From: Chromohalobacter beijerinckii
GTDB taxonomy: Bacteria; Pseudomonadota; Gammaproteobacteria; Pseudomonadales; Halomonadaceae
Direction: 5' to 3'
Assembly: GCF_023061185.1 (NCBI RefSeq)
Contig: NZ_JAKGAK010000001.1
Span: 186,001-250,000 of the forward strand
Length of the DNA stretch: 64,000 bases
Both the position numbers and the translations under genes were made by a program. The notes beneath the pieces were generated by a model, which was given only the letters and a program-made list of their open reading frames with translations, had not been told where the DNA came from and searched no databases. Below, in pieces: positions 42,501 to 51,604 of the stretch (positions within the stretch are counted from its first letter, which is position 1; each line of letters begins with the position of its first letter).

Positions 42501-44522
42501 GTGACGAGCCACGACGAACAAGCGCCGGATAGCGCCATGTTGGACGCCGCGCTGGCCAAGCTCGACGAAGCGGTCGAGATCCTCGCCAACGCCCGCGATT
42601 TCGCCAAACCCGGCAAGCTACGCCGGGTCTTCGACGGCGCCCGCAAGGTGATGCTGCAACCCGGTGGCTGCGCCGCCATCGAAGCGCGCGCCCAAGCGAT
42701 CGAGGCCGCCGGCATCTTCGACGGCTCCGACTGGGCCCAGCCGCAGATCCTAATACCGTCGCTCACCGTGCACTCTCTCAAGAGCCCCGAGAGCGACACA
42801 GTGGTGCTCGAGGCGCTCAGCGAATTGCGCCTACTCGCAGTGGCTCAAGGCCGCTACGAACATGCATTGATCTCCACTGAGCAAGCGCACCACTATCTCA
42901 CCCAAGTACTGGCGCTCAATCTAGAGCTGTTGTTCAGCGCGCCTAGCGAAGCCGAGCGCGAAACCCAGGGTCGCCTGGCACAGTTGACGCGTGGCCTGTT
43001 CGCACACCTGGCCGAAACCATCGGCTACGAACATGTCATCGACCAGATGATCGACGAGATCTGGCGCATCCTTCAGCAGCGCCCCATCCAGGTCGATGCG
43101 ATCAAGCGCATGATCACCCAGATCGCCATCTGTCAGGCCAATCCCGACATCGATCTGGGCACCAGTGGCCAGGGCGCCGACCGCCTGGTCAGCAGCCTCT
43201 TCGGCGCGACCCAGGCATCCCGCGAGGACCCCGGCGTCGAGATCTACCTAGAGCGCCTGCAAGCGATGGATAGCGGAGCCCTGCAGTACGAGGCCACCGG
43301 CTTCGCCCGCGCCATGCACGATACCGGGCTGGTCTCGGCCTATCATGCAGTACTACTGCGCTACCTGCTCGACCAGGGCGATCATCTGCTTGCCGAGGCG
43401 CTGGGCCTATCAGCCACCGGGCGCGACTGCCTGCTTTGCTACCGCCAACTGGTTCAGGCGCTCATCGAGGAAAGCATCTTTCCCGAAACGCCCCAGGCGG
43501 TGTATGGGCTGGCGCTGATGCTCGAGCGCGGTATCCTCTACCAGCCGCCGGTCGCGCCCGCGCTGTGGCGCCAGATCGGCCTGCCGGTCTCGGCCTGGTC
43601 GCAGGAACGCATCCGCATGGCCTATGGTGACGCCGTGGCGCCCCGCGCGCGGCTGCTCGAAGGCGTGCTGTGCATGCTTGGTCTGCCGCTGGGCGTTGGC
43701 CAGGGCAACAATCCGACCTGCCAGTCGGCCCGAGCGTTATCGATGTGGGCCTATAACGACCCCGACTACCTGCTGCAGATGGTTACCTGGGCAGCCCGCG
43801 ACGACGAGATCATCATGCATTTCGAGGGCATGCCGCTGTCGTCGATGGCTAGTCTATCTGGCGTGGCCACCGCCCTGCCGTTGGATCTCGACCCGGTATC
43901 GCTGATCGTGGTGCCACATCTCGATCGCATTTACGCCGAGATGGGCCGGCGCTGCGTCGGCCGTGAGGGCGACCCTCATCGTTGGGTCAATCCGGAATTC
44001 CATGGCTGGTGGGCCGGCCGCGGCTTTCGCATCAATGTCGACGTAAAAACCGGCCAACTCCAGGACCTCGACGCGTTCTTGCGTCACTTCTATGCCAGCT
44101 ACCACCCGTATTACAACGGCAATCAGCCGCTGATCCACCCGCAGCCTGCCGGCATTGCAGTGACCGATAGCGCGGCACGTTTCATCGGCTGGCACGCCAT
44201 CACCCTGCTGCGGGTCAACCTGGATCCCCAGGACGTCATGCGCGCCTACTTCTTCAACCCCAACAACGACAGCGGTCAGGATTGGGGAGGCGGCGTCAAA
44301 GTCAGCACCGCCGGTTGCGGCGAACGCTTCGGGGAGGCGTCACTCCCCTTCGAGCAATTCGCCTCACGTCTTTATATCTTCCACTACGACCCGCTGGAAC
44401 ACGGCGAACTGGCCCAGATCTCCCAGGCCGAACTCGACCGGGTGACCGATCATATTTACCGCAGCTGGGGCGCCGATCGCGTCCCCGCGACGAAACTACA
44501 GGCGCTCTCCTCCCCGCATTGA
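42501..44522 (+). CDS. Uncharacterised 673-residue protein with papain-like Cys/His/Asn signature
   Basis: Not a family I recognise. Residues 1-380 are helix-rich, without membrane segments or signal peptide. From residue 385 a papain-like pattern appears: Gln401 and Cys407 in GQGNNPTCQSARALSMWA (Q-x5-C, the papain spacing, Cys at a helix start), His565 in IGWHAITLLRV, and Asn586/588/589 with Trp595 in FFNPNNDSGQDWGGGV, like the papain NSWG...WG region. The start at 42501 is 33 bases after the ATP-grasp gene. A cysteine peptidase, amidase or transamidase paired with an amide-forming ligase is the simplest reading, by inference only. A GTG start is used with GGAG upstream. Confidence 0.8.
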   Translation: MTSHDEQAPDSAMLDAALAKLDEAVEILANARDFAKPGKLRRVFDGARKVMLQPGGCAAIEARAQAIEAAGIFDGSDWAQPQILIPSLTVHSLKSPESDTVVLEALSELRLLAVAQGRYEHALISTEQAHHYLTQVLALNLELLFSAPSEAERETQGRLAQLTRGLFAHLAETIGYEHVIDQMIDEIWRILQQRPIQVDAIKRMITQIAICQANPDIDLGTSGQGADRLVSSLFGATQASREDPGVEIYLERLQAMDSGALQYEATGFARAMHDTGLVSAYHAVLLRYLLDQGDHLLAEALGLSATGRDCLLCYRQLVQALIEESIFPETPQAVYGLALMLERGILYQPPVAPALWRQIGLPVSAWSQERIRMAYGDAVAPRARLLEGVLCMLGLPLGVGQGNNPTCQSARALSMWAYNDPDYLLQMVTWAARDDEIIMHFEGMPLSSMASLSGVATALPLDLDPVSLIVVPHLDRIYAEMGRRCVGREGDPHRWVNPEFHGWWAGRGFRINVDVKTGQLQDLDAFLRHFYASYHPYYNGNQPLIHPQPAGIAVTDSAARFIGWHAITLLRVNLDPQDVMRAYFFNPNNDSGQDWGGGVKVSTAGCGERFGEASLPFEQFASRLYIFHYDPLEHGELAQISQAELDRVTDHIYRSWGADRVPATKLQALSSPH

Positions 44523-44536
44523 GGTCATAAACGACA

Positions 44537-44568
44537 CTCGCCCCCACCAGCTTACCGGTAGGGGCGAG
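44537..44568. terminator. Hairpin between convergent 673-residue gene and tctA
   Basis: CTCGCCCC at 44537-44544 pairs with GGGGCGAG at 44561-44568; inner ACC/GGT can add three pairs. It lies 15 bases after one stop and 52 bases from the other. No clear T-run on either strand, so the terminator call is moderate. Confidence 0.5.
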
Positions 44569-44619
44569 ACACGTGCATCGTACCTATTAAATCGTACTTA
44601 GCAGACGTCGAGGCTCGAA

Positions 44620-46134
44620 TTAATCGACATTCTCCTGCGCGGCACGCATGCGACGTCGCAGGACCGGCCCCACGACCACGGGCAATACCAGTCCAATGAT
44701 GGCCAGCGCCCATAGCGTTATCGACAGCCCACTACTCCAGAGCACACTCCATTCGCCGTTGGAGATTGTTAGCGCATGGCCCAGGTTCTTTTCCATTTCC
44801 GGCCCCAGCAGCAAGCCCAAGATGATCGGTACCAGCGGGATCTCCAACTTGCGCAGGATGTAGCCCGCCACGCCGAAGGCCACCATGAAATAGAGATCGA
44901 AGGCGGAATTACTGATCGAGTAGATACCCACAAACGCCACCATGGTGACGATCGGCAGCAAATACTTGGGCGGCACCGAGAGCAGCTTGACGAAGATGCC
45001 CACCAACGGAATGTTGAGCAACAGCAACAAGAAGTTACCCACCAACAAGGCAGCGATGACCCCCCAGACGATATCGGCATTCTGGGTGAACATCATCGGC
45101 CCGGGGGTAATGTTCATCGAAATCAGCAGCGCAAGCAGCACTGCCGTCGTGCCGCTTCCCGGAACGCCGAGCGTGAGCATGGGGACCAAGGCGCCGGAGG
45201 ATGCACCGTTATTACCCGCCTCGGGCGCCGCGACACCGCGCGGATCACCCTCGCCGAAACGTCCCTTACTGCCCAGAACCTTCTTCTCGAGGGTGTAGCT
45301 GATGAAGCTACCCAGCGAGGCACCGGCCCCCGGCAACACACCGGAGATGAAGCCCAGCACACCGCCACGCAGCGTAGTGGGGAAGATGGAGCCGATCTCT
45401 TTCCAGGACAGCGAGAGCTTGTTGACCTTCATGGGCCCCTTACCACCGCCGGCACGACTTTCGATGAAGAACAGCAGCTCGGAAATCGCGAACAAGCCAA
45501 CGATGGCGATGATGAAGTCGACGCCCTCGTAGAGCTCCAGCACACCGAAGGTATAGCGCTGGGTGCCTGTGCTGTCGATACCCACCGTCGCGATCATCAA
45601 CCCGATGGCAGCGGCCAGGATCGTCTTGACGGGATTCTTGCCCGTAATGCCTCCCAGAGTCGCGAAGGCCAGTACAAACAATGCGAAATACTCCGCAGGC
45701 CCAAACGTCAACGCGAACTTGGCCAGCAACGGCGCCAACAAGATAAGGCCGATAGTGGCGATCAAACTCCCCATGAAGGAAGCAATCGCCGATATCGCCA
45801 ATGCCTCGGCGGCCTTGCCTTTCTGGGCCATCGGGTAACCGTCGAGACAGGTCATCATCGCCGGTTCATCGCCAGGAATATTGAGCAGTATCGACGAGAT
45901 GCGCCCACCATACATCGCCCCGGCATAAACGGAGGTCAGCATGATCAGTGCGGTTTCCGGCGGCAGGCCCAGAGTGAAGGCCAGCGGGATCAGGATGGCC
46001 ACACCATTGGCTGGCCCCAACCCCGGCAGCGCCCCGATCAAGGTACCCAGGAAGGCCCCGATCAAGGCGAACATCAGGTTGTGTGGCGCCAAGGCGACGC
46101 CAAACCCATCAATCAGATAGCCCAGGGTTTCCAT
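44620..46134 (-). CDS. tctA: Tripartite tricarboxylate transporter large permease TctA
   Basis: 504 residues with about twelve helices. The TctA signature GALPGLGPANGVAILIPL lies near residues 35-52 and a repeat-like second copy GVLPGAGASLGSFISY near 265-280. Na+-coupled uptake of citrate or another carboxylate together with TctB and binding protein TctC. Its ATG overlaps the tctB stop by one base (TGATG). Last gene of the tctCBA unit. Confidence 0.94.
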   Translation of the reverse strand: METLGYLIDGFGVALAPHNLMFALIGAFLGTLIGALPGLGPANGVAILIPLAFTLGLPPETALIMLTSVYAGAMYGGRISSILLNIPGDEPAMMTCLDGYPMAQKGKAAEALAISAIASFMGSLIATIGLILLAPLLAKFALTFGPAEYFALFVLAFATLGGITGKNPVKTILAAAIGLMIATVGIDSTGTQRYTFGVLELYEGVDFIIAIVGLFAISELLFFIESRAGGGKGPMKVNKLSLSWKEIGSIFPTTLRGGVLGFISGVLPGAGASLGSFISYTLEKKVLGSKGRFGEGDPRGVAAPEAGNNGASSGALVPMLTLGVPGSGTTAVLLALLISMNITPGPMMFTQNADIVWGVIAALLVGNFLLLLLNIPLVGIFVKLLSVPPKYLLPIVTMVAFVGIYSISNSAFDLYFMVAFGVAGYILRKLEIPLVPIILGLLLGPEMEKNLGHALTISNGEWSVLWSSGLSITLWALAIIGLVLPVVVGPVLRRRMRAAQENVD

Positions 46135-46586
46135 CAGCTTCCCTCCAGTACACTCAACACGCCCAGCGGCAGGGACAAATCAAGGCCGATCGTGAACAGA
46201 AAATACACCACGATGCCCGCGATCAGACCCGTGACGTAGGCGCGAATGGGCGCCGCCCCCATACGCCAGCACAGCGTACCGACAGCCAGAGTCGTGGTGA
46301 TAATGAAGCCCAGGGGCTGAAGCAACAGCACATAAGCGATCAACACCACCACGGCGATCAGCAGTTCCAGCCCTGTGCGCATCGGTGGCCATTTTGATCC
46401 CGGGTCGGGTTTGACGATCAGATACAGACTGCTCAGTGCGAGCACCACGGCCAGCAAGAAGGGAAATGTCTCGGGCCCGATGGCCTCGCCTCCTCCGAAT
46501 GGTTCGGGAAACTGAGTGGCGCCCCAGCCGTACGCGACGGCCAGGACGAGCATCAGTAGACCGAAGACGCGGTCATTGCATTTCAT
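46134..46586 (-). CDS. tctB: Tripartite tricarboxylate transporter small permease TctB
   Basis: 150 residues with four hydrophobic helices (about 5-22, 40-58, 72-100, 115-140). First helix and EAIGPETFPFLLAVVLALSS match TctB. Start overlaps the tctC stop (ATGA), stop overlaps tctA, so the three are translated together. Its role is to complete the membrane complex. Confidence 0.9.
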   Translation of the reverse strand: MKCNDRVFGLLMLVLAVAYGWGATQFPEPFGGGEAIGPETFPFLLAVVLALSSLYLIVKPDPGSKWPPMRTGLELLIAVVVLIAYVLLLQPLGFIITTTLAVGTLCWRMGAAPIRAYVTGLIAGIVVYFLFTIGLDLSLPLGVLSVLEGS

Positions 46587-47569
46587 TTAATTAGCCCGAT
46601 TTCCTTAGAGAGCTCTTGGATATCCTGGATCTGCTTTTTCACGAATTCGTTGAACTCATCGGCACTCTTATGGAACGGCATCAGTCCGTTCTTCTTCATG
46701 AGTTCTTTCCATTCGTCGCTGGCGTAGACGGTGTCCATCGCATCGATCCAGTACTCACGAGCGTCATCGGAAATATCCGCCGGCATGTAAAAACCACGCC
46801 AGTTGGGGCCCAGCGCATCGATACCCTGCTCACGTGCGGTAGGAATGTCGCTGAATTCGCCAGGCAAGCGCTCTTCCGAGAGCACGGCCAGGATGCGCAG
46901 ATCACCGGATTCCATGAAGCCTTTGGCCTCGGAAATGTCACCGGTAAACGCATCAACGTGCCCGCCAACGACTTGAGTCAGTGCCTCGCCGCCGTTGTTG
47001 TAGGAGAGGTAAGGAATCTTAGGCAACTTGCCGACATCGGCCGCTTTCGCCGCGATCAGCACCTTGAGATGGTCCCAACCGCCCTTGGCACTACCACCGG
47101 CGAATTTCACCGCTCGCGGGTCGTCCTTGAGGGCATCCATCAGATCATTGAGATTCTCGTATTCGGAATCCTTGCTTACCGCAATGACGCCGTAATCGGC
47201 ACCCAGTGCGCCGATCCAGTTGACCATGTCGGCGTCCATGCCCTGAAACTGGCCCTGGGCCAGACGCGTGGTGGTGGCCGTGGAGGCGGCGACCAGCAAC
47301 TGCTCGTCTCCGGCCCGCTTGCTCACGGTGTGTGCATAGGCCACCCCACCGCCGGCGCCGGCCATGTTGAGGGTCTGCACGCTGCGCGGCACGAGGTCGA
47401 GATCCTCGAGGACATTGCCAATGCTGCGGCAAGTGAAGTCCCAGCCGCCGCCCGGATCGGAGGGCGCGATGCACTCGACCTTGCCGGACGGTTCGAAGGC
47501 CATCGCCGTACTGGCACCTAGTGTCAGTACGGCCGCCATGACGATTTTGAGCGGCGTCTTGAAAGCCAT
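46583..47569 (-). CDS. tctC: Tripartite tricarboxylate transporter binding protein TctC
   Basis: 328 residues from the ATG at 47569, preceded by AAGGGG; longer open frames have no site. Signal peptide cleaved near STAMAFEPSGK. Mature protein has VECIAPSDPGGGWDFTCRSIG, the TctC/BugC ligand loop, and GGSAKGGWDHLKVLIAAKAA. It binds a carboxylate in the periplasm. Substrate unknown; family members bind citrate, glutarate, terephthalate and others. First gene of the operon, divergent from the IclR-type gene across a 199-base region with palindromes. Confidence 0.92.
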   Translation of the reverse strand: MAFKTPLKIVMAAVLTLGASTAMAFEPSGKVECIAPSDPGGGWDFTCRSIGNVLEDLDLVPRSVQTLNMAGAGGGVAYAHTVSKRAGDEQLLVAASTATTTRLAQGQFQGMDADMVNWIGALGADYGVIAVSKDSEYENLNDLMDALKDDPRAVKFAGGSAKGGWDHLKVLIAAKAADVGKLPKIPYLSYNNGGEALTQVVGGHVDAFTGDISEAKGFMESGDLRILAVLSEERLPGEFSDIPTAREQGIDALGPNWRGFYMPADISDDAREYWIDAMDTVYASDEWKELMKKNGLMPFHKSADEFNEFVKKQIQDIQELSKEIGLIK

Positions 47570-47625
47570 TGTTGTTATCCCCTTTGAGCGAGAATTGAAA
47601 TGGGTTGCAGGTAACCTGACACTTA

Positions 47626-47649
47626 CCTTACAGTTCTGTAAGGCAGAAC
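47626..47649. promoter_or_regulatory. Overlapping palindromes in the tctC-iclR intergenic region
   Basis: CCTTACAG-TT-CTGTAAGG at 47626-47643 is a perfect 18-base dyad. Overlapping it, GTTCTG-TAAGG-CAGAAC at 47633-47649 is a second perfect dyad with a 5-base spacer. They lie 57-80 bases upstream of tctC and 120 bases upstream of the IclR-type gene. IclR-family operators are often GTTC-N7-GAAC-like, which the second dyad fits, so it is the best operator candidate. Confidence 0.6.
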
Positions 47650-47768
47650 AACGTTCCCTTGAGCAGAAAACTAGGCTTGTCATACGCAAGCGTCAACGCT
47701 CACGCCGTCGTTCAAGACTAAAGTTGAATATCGTCATTGCGGCACGCAAACACCCCTGGAGGCACGCC

Positions 47769-48359
47769 ATGGCGCAAGACCGGGTAGAGGCTGTCGAACG
47801 TGCGCTCTCCGTCATGGAAGCCTTCGACACCCAACATGAAAGCCTGTCCTTGGCCGAACTGGCCGAGGCCACCACACTCTATAAAAGCACGCTGTTACGC
47901 TTGCTCGGCTCGCTGGAGCGTTACGATTACGTGCAGCGCGATGGACGGGGTCGCTATCGTCTGGGGGCCACGCCGGCACGTCTGGCCCGTCGGCATGTGC
48001 CTTCGCGCCAGTTGGCCAGCCTGGTCATGCCGGTTCTCGAACGTTTATGCCACGACACCGGGGAAACTGCCGCGCTGCTTTCATATGAGGAAGGCCAGAT
48101 GGAATGCCGCTTGAGCACCTTGCCGGACACGGACCTGCGTCATACGTTACGCCCCGGCTACCGCTGGCAGTGGCGAGATGGCGATCCCTCTCTGGCCTTG
48201 CCGGGCGGCACGATGACCTGCCAAGCGATCCCCGACACCGCGTTCTGGCTGAGCCTTTCCGGCCCCAAAGGGCGCCTGCCCGCCCGCGAGGCGAGGCGCG
48301 CCCTGCAAGAGGCCGCGACACGACTGAGCCAACGCGCATTGCAGGACTATCCGTCATGA
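47769..48359 (+). CDS. IclR-type transcriptional regulator, shortened effector domain
   Basis: 196 residues against about 250-270 for usual IclR proteins. N-terminal winged helix (about 1-68): VERALSVMEAFDTQHESLSL and TTLYKSTLLRLLGSLERYDYV. The effector region (about 75-196) keeps the start of the IclR GAF-like fold and a last helix, but lacks about 60 middle residues that form the ligand pocket. The ATG at 47769 follows TGGAGGC. It is divergent from tctC and overlaps tctD by four bases. Probably regulates tctCBA; how it senses ligand with the short domain is unclear. Confidence 0.85.
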   Translation: MAQDRVEAVERALSVMEAFDTQHESLSLAELAEATTLYKSTLLRLLGSLERYDYVQRDGRGRYRLGATPARLARRHVPSRQLASLVMPVLERLCHDTGETAALLSYEEGQMECRLSTLPDTDLRHTLRPGYRWQWRDGDPSLALPGGTMTCQAIPDTAFWLSLSGPKGRLPAREARRALQEAATRLSQRALQDYPS

Positions 48360-49045
48360 CCCCCGAGACCATAGCCCCCCTGCTGCTGGTCGAGGACGAT
48401 GCGTTACTGGCCAGTACGCTATACGACGCACTGAGTCTGGCCGGCTACCGGGTCGATGCCCTCGAGGACGGTGACGCCGCCTTCACGCGTCTCGCCACTC
48501 CCGATCATGGCCACGCCTTGGTCCTGCTCGACCTCAACCTACCGGGGCGTGGCGGCCTCGAGATACTCGATGCCATGCGTCGCCACGATCGCGACACGCC
48601 GGTGCTGATCCTCACCGCACGCGGCGCCATCGAGGACCGCGTCAAGGGGCTTGACCTGGGCGCCGACGACTACCTGGCCAAGCCCTTCGCCCTGGACGAA
48701 CTGGAAGCCCGGGTGCGAGCCCTCTTGCGTCGTCGTCAGCACGACGACGGCACGCAGTTGCATGTCGGGGCGCTGCATTTCGATACCCTGACGCAACGCT
48801 TTACCCTCGATGACGTCACGCTCGAACTGCCGCCCCGCGAGCAGCGTCTGCTGGCCTACCTGATGCGCCATGCTGGCGAACCGGTGGAAAAAGCCCACCT
48901 GCTCGAACATGTCTTCGCCGAGGAAACGCTCGGTGACAATGCCATCGAGGTCTATATCCATCGCCTGCGGCGACGTCTTGCAGATTCGTCGCTGACACTG
49001 CGCACCGTGAGGGGGCTGGGTTATCTGTTGGAGAGCGACGCGTGA
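48356..49045 (+). CDS. tctD: Response regulator TctD (OmpR family)
   Basis: 229 residues. Receiver with acidic pair EDD near residues 14-16, phosphoacceptor Asp in LLDLNLPG (about 58), T/S in ILTARG and Lys in LAKPF. OmpR-type winged helix at 130-225 with VEVYIHRLRRRL. It binds DNA when phosphorylated by TctE. ATG overlaps iclR stop (ATGA), and its stop overlaps tctE (GTGA). Confidence 0.94.
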   Translation: MTPETIAPLLLVEDDALLASTLYDALSLAGYRVDALEDGDAAFTRLATPDHGHALVLLDLNLPGRGGLEILDAMRRHDRDTPVLILTARGAIEDRVKGLDLGADDYLAKPFALDELEARVRALLRRRQHDDGTQLHVGALHFDTLTQRFTLDDVTLELPPREQRLLAYLMRHAGEPVEKAHLLEHVFAEETLGDNAIEVYIHRLRRRLADSSLTLRTVRGLGYLLESDA

Positions 49046-50424
49046 GCCCAACGGTCAACTCCCCCAGTCTCTACCGGCGACTGCTGATCTGGCTGCTGGT
49101 GCCCATGCTGGCCCTGGGCACTTTGATGCTCGTTCAGGCTTACTTCGCCTCGCGCGATACCGCCGACCGGGCGTTCGATCGCCTACTCGAGTCGGCCTCG
49201 CTCTCCATCGCCGAGCAGGTCAAACGCCAGCAAGGCCAGCTATGGATGGATCTCCCCCCAGCGGCCCTGAAAATGCTGGCCTCGAACGCCGAAGAGCGCG
49301 TTTTCTATGCCCTTTACGATGCCCATGACAACTTCATCAGCGGCAACGCCGAGCTACCGCCCATCGATGACGGGCAAGGCAGCATGCGCTTCACCAACAT
49401 CCAGTGGCACGATATGTCACTGCGTCTCGGCGTTCGGCACTCTCAACTCGAAGGATGGCGTGACCGCCAGCCTTTCGAGGTCCGCGTGGCGCATACCCGC
49501 GAAGGGCGTGAAGCCCTGACACAGACGCTATTCCAAGGCAGCATGCTGCGTTTGATTGCCATGGCGATGTTGGCGATCGGCGTGGTGCTGCTCGGCGTGC
49601 GCATGGCGTTGATGCCCCTGACCCAGCTACGCCGGGCGATCCGCGCTCGCGACCCGCGAACCCTGGCACCGCTCGACCTGACCTTGCCTCGCGAACTCGC
49701 CGAACTACGCGAAACCCTCAACGATCTGCTGGCGCGCATGCGCCGCGTGCGCGCCAATCAGGAGCGTTTCATCGGCGACGCCTCACACCAGTTGCGTACC
49801 CCACTGGCAGGGCTTTCGGCACGCGCCGAGCTCGCCCTGCGCCAGGACGACCCCCGCGCCTGGCACGATGCACTCGGTGTCATGCGCGGCAGTGCCGACA
49901 AGACCGCGCGCCTTGCTTCACAACTACTCTCCCTGACACGCCTCAACAACCCCGAGTCGATGCCGGAAGCCCGCGACATCGATCTTTGCGACATCGCGCG
50001 GCAAGCCGTACGCGACGCCCTGTCGAGCTGTCATCGCGCAGGGATCGACCTGGGCGTCGAAACCCCACCACATGCCGTCATCCAGCTTGCAGTCCAATGG
50101 CAGCTCGCCGAGGCCCTTGCCAACTTGATCGATAACGCCAGCCGCTATGGCGCATCACGCATTACGGTGCGCGTCGGCGAGGCCCCGACGCGGCTCGAGG
50201 TCGAAGACGACGGCCCCGGCATCCCCGAAGCGCAACGCCTGCTGGTGCTGCGCCCCTTCCATCGCGGCATGGAAGGCGGCCAAGGCTCGGGGCTTGGCCT
50301 GGCGATCGTCGACGGCATCGCCCGAGCCCATGCCGCCAGACTCACCCTGGTGCCGGCACGGCCGAATGCCGAGCCACCAGGTTTGCGCGTGCGTTTGCAT
50401 TTCCCCGAGGAGTCAACATCATGA
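49042..50424 (+). CDS. tctE: Sensor histidine kinase TctE
   Basis: 460 residues, GTG start. TM1 (about 12-30), periplasmic 2CSK-type sensor region (about 32-165), TM2 (about 167-190), HAMP, phosphoacceptor His in GDASHQLRTPLAG (about residue 252), and ATPase motifs NLIDNASRYG, DDGPGIP and GSGLGLAIV. It phosphorylates TctD. TctDE systems control tricarboxylate transport. It overlaps the binding-protein gene downstream by four bases. Confidence 0.94.
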   Translation: MSPTVNSPSLYRRLLIWLLVPMLALGTLMLVQAYFASRDTADRAFDRLLESASLSIAEQVKRQQGQLWMDLPPAALKMLASNAEERVFYALYDAHDNFISGNAELPPIDDGQGSMRFTNIQWHDMSLRLGVRHSQLEGWRDRQPFEVRVAHTREGREALTQTLFQGSMLRLIAMAMLAIGVVLLGVRMALMPLTQLRRAIRARDPRTLAPLDLTLPRELAELRETLNDLLARMRRVRANQERFIGDASHQLRTPLAGLSARAELALRQDDPRAWHDALGVMRGSADKTARLASQLLSLTRLNNPESMPEARDIDLCDIARQAVRDALSSCHRAGIDLGVETPPHAVIQLAVQWQLAEALANLIDNASRYGASRITVRVGEAPTRLEVEDDGPGIPEAQRLLVLRPFHRGMEGGQGSGLGLAIVDGIARAHAARLTLVPARPNAEPPGLRVRLHFPEESTS

Positions 50425-51521
50425 CCGCGCCATATCGCTCACTCGCATGCTGGGTCCTCGCACTGGCCGGCATGCTGCTATCGGCCATGTCACGGGCCGA
50501 CGACGCCCATGTGCTGCGTTACGCAGCTCCCCACGAGGCTACCGCGCAGCCACTGGAAATTTACGGTGCACTGGACAACGACCTGATGGCCCCGCTGCTG
50601 GCCGATTTTCATGCGCGCTATCCCGACATCGAACTCACCTACCGCAACCTGACCACGCTCACGTTGTACCGGCGCTTTTTAGCGGAAGACGAGGCCTCCG
50701 CCGATGTCGTCATGTCCTCGGCGATGCCCTGGCAATATCAACTCGCCAACCGAGGCCATGCACAGGCGTTGACCACCTCCGCAGCCAGGCAGTGGCCCCA
50801 GGCGTCTCGCTGGCGCCACGAATTGTTCGGCTTCACCTTCGAGCCCGTAGTCATCGTCTATCGACGCGATGCCCTCGAGGGCGCCACACCACCGGATAGC
50901 CACGAAGCCTTGCTGCGCTTGCTCACCCACGAACGCCAGCGCCTAACAGGCCGCGTGGTGACTTACGATCCCTGGCGCAGCGGCGCCGGCTATACCTATG
51001 CCACCGAAGACGCACACATGTCACCGCGCTACTGGGAACTGGTGGCCGCCTTGGGCGGCGTGAAAGCGGCGCTGGCCGATACCACCGGCGAAATGCTCGA
51101 CGGTCTGGCCGACGGACGCTACGCCGTCGGTTATAACTTGCTGGGTTCTTATGCACGCGATTTCGTGGCCGATCACCCGCAACTGGAAATGGTCATTCCC
51201 AGCGATTATGCCCTGGTGACACAGCGCCTGGTGCTGATTCCCAATCGCGCGCCCCACCCCGAGACCGCCGAGCGCTTCGTCGATTATCTTCTCAGTCGTC
51301 AAGGTCAGCAGGTGATCCGCGACAAGACGCCCCTCGGGGCGGTACACACCGCACTCGAAGGCGAAGGCACTGCCCGTGACTTACGCAAGACCCTTGGCGA
51401 TGCCCTTCACCCGATCGCCATCGACCCCAGCCTGCTGGCCACGCTCGACACCCTCAAGCGCCACTCGCTGCTCGAGCGTTGGCAGCGCGAGTACACGCGA
51501 CTCAGCGACAACGGGCCGTGA
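50421..51521 (+). CDS. Periplasmic substrate-binding protein linked to TctDE
   Basis: 366 residues with signal peptide cleaved near SRADDAH (residue 27). Type 2 periplasmic-binding fold of the Fe3+/thiamine-like class: EIYGALDNDLMAPLLADFHARYPDIELTY is at the start and DVVMSS and YDPWRSGAGYTY are ligand loops. No permease or ATPase gene follows. The overlap with tctE (ATGA) suggests it acts as an accessory sensor for TctE rather than a transporter subunit. That is inference; it might also serve an unlinked ABC transporter. Confidence 0.82.
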   Translation: MTAPYRSLACWVLALAGMLLSAMSRADDAHVLRYAAPHEATAQPLEIYGALDNDLMAPLLADFHARYPDIELTYRNLTTLTLYRRFLAEDEASADVVMSSAMPWQYQLANRGHAQALTTSAARQWPQASRWRHELFGFTFEPVVIVYRRDALEGATPPDSHEALLRLLTHERQRLTGRVVTYDPWRSGAGYTYATEDAHMSPRYWELVAALGGVKAALADTTGEMLDGLADGRYAVGYNLLGSYARDFVADHPQLEMVIPSDYALVTQRLVLIPNRAPHPETAERFVDYLLSRQGQQVIRDKTPLGAVHTALEGEGTARDLRKTLGDALHPIAIDPSLLATLDTLKRHSLLERWQREYTRLSDNGP

Positions 51522-51604
51522 CCGCATGAACGTCACGCGGCCTCGCGCTATACTACACGGCGTTTTATCGACGCCTTTTAATCAATTCCTCCAGCGGTGT
51601 GGGC

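Noticed and set aside
44776-46239. A 487-codon open frame antisense to tctA/tctB
   Set aside because: Q/H/R-rich with no recognisable domain; the opposite strand encodes clear TctA/TctB.
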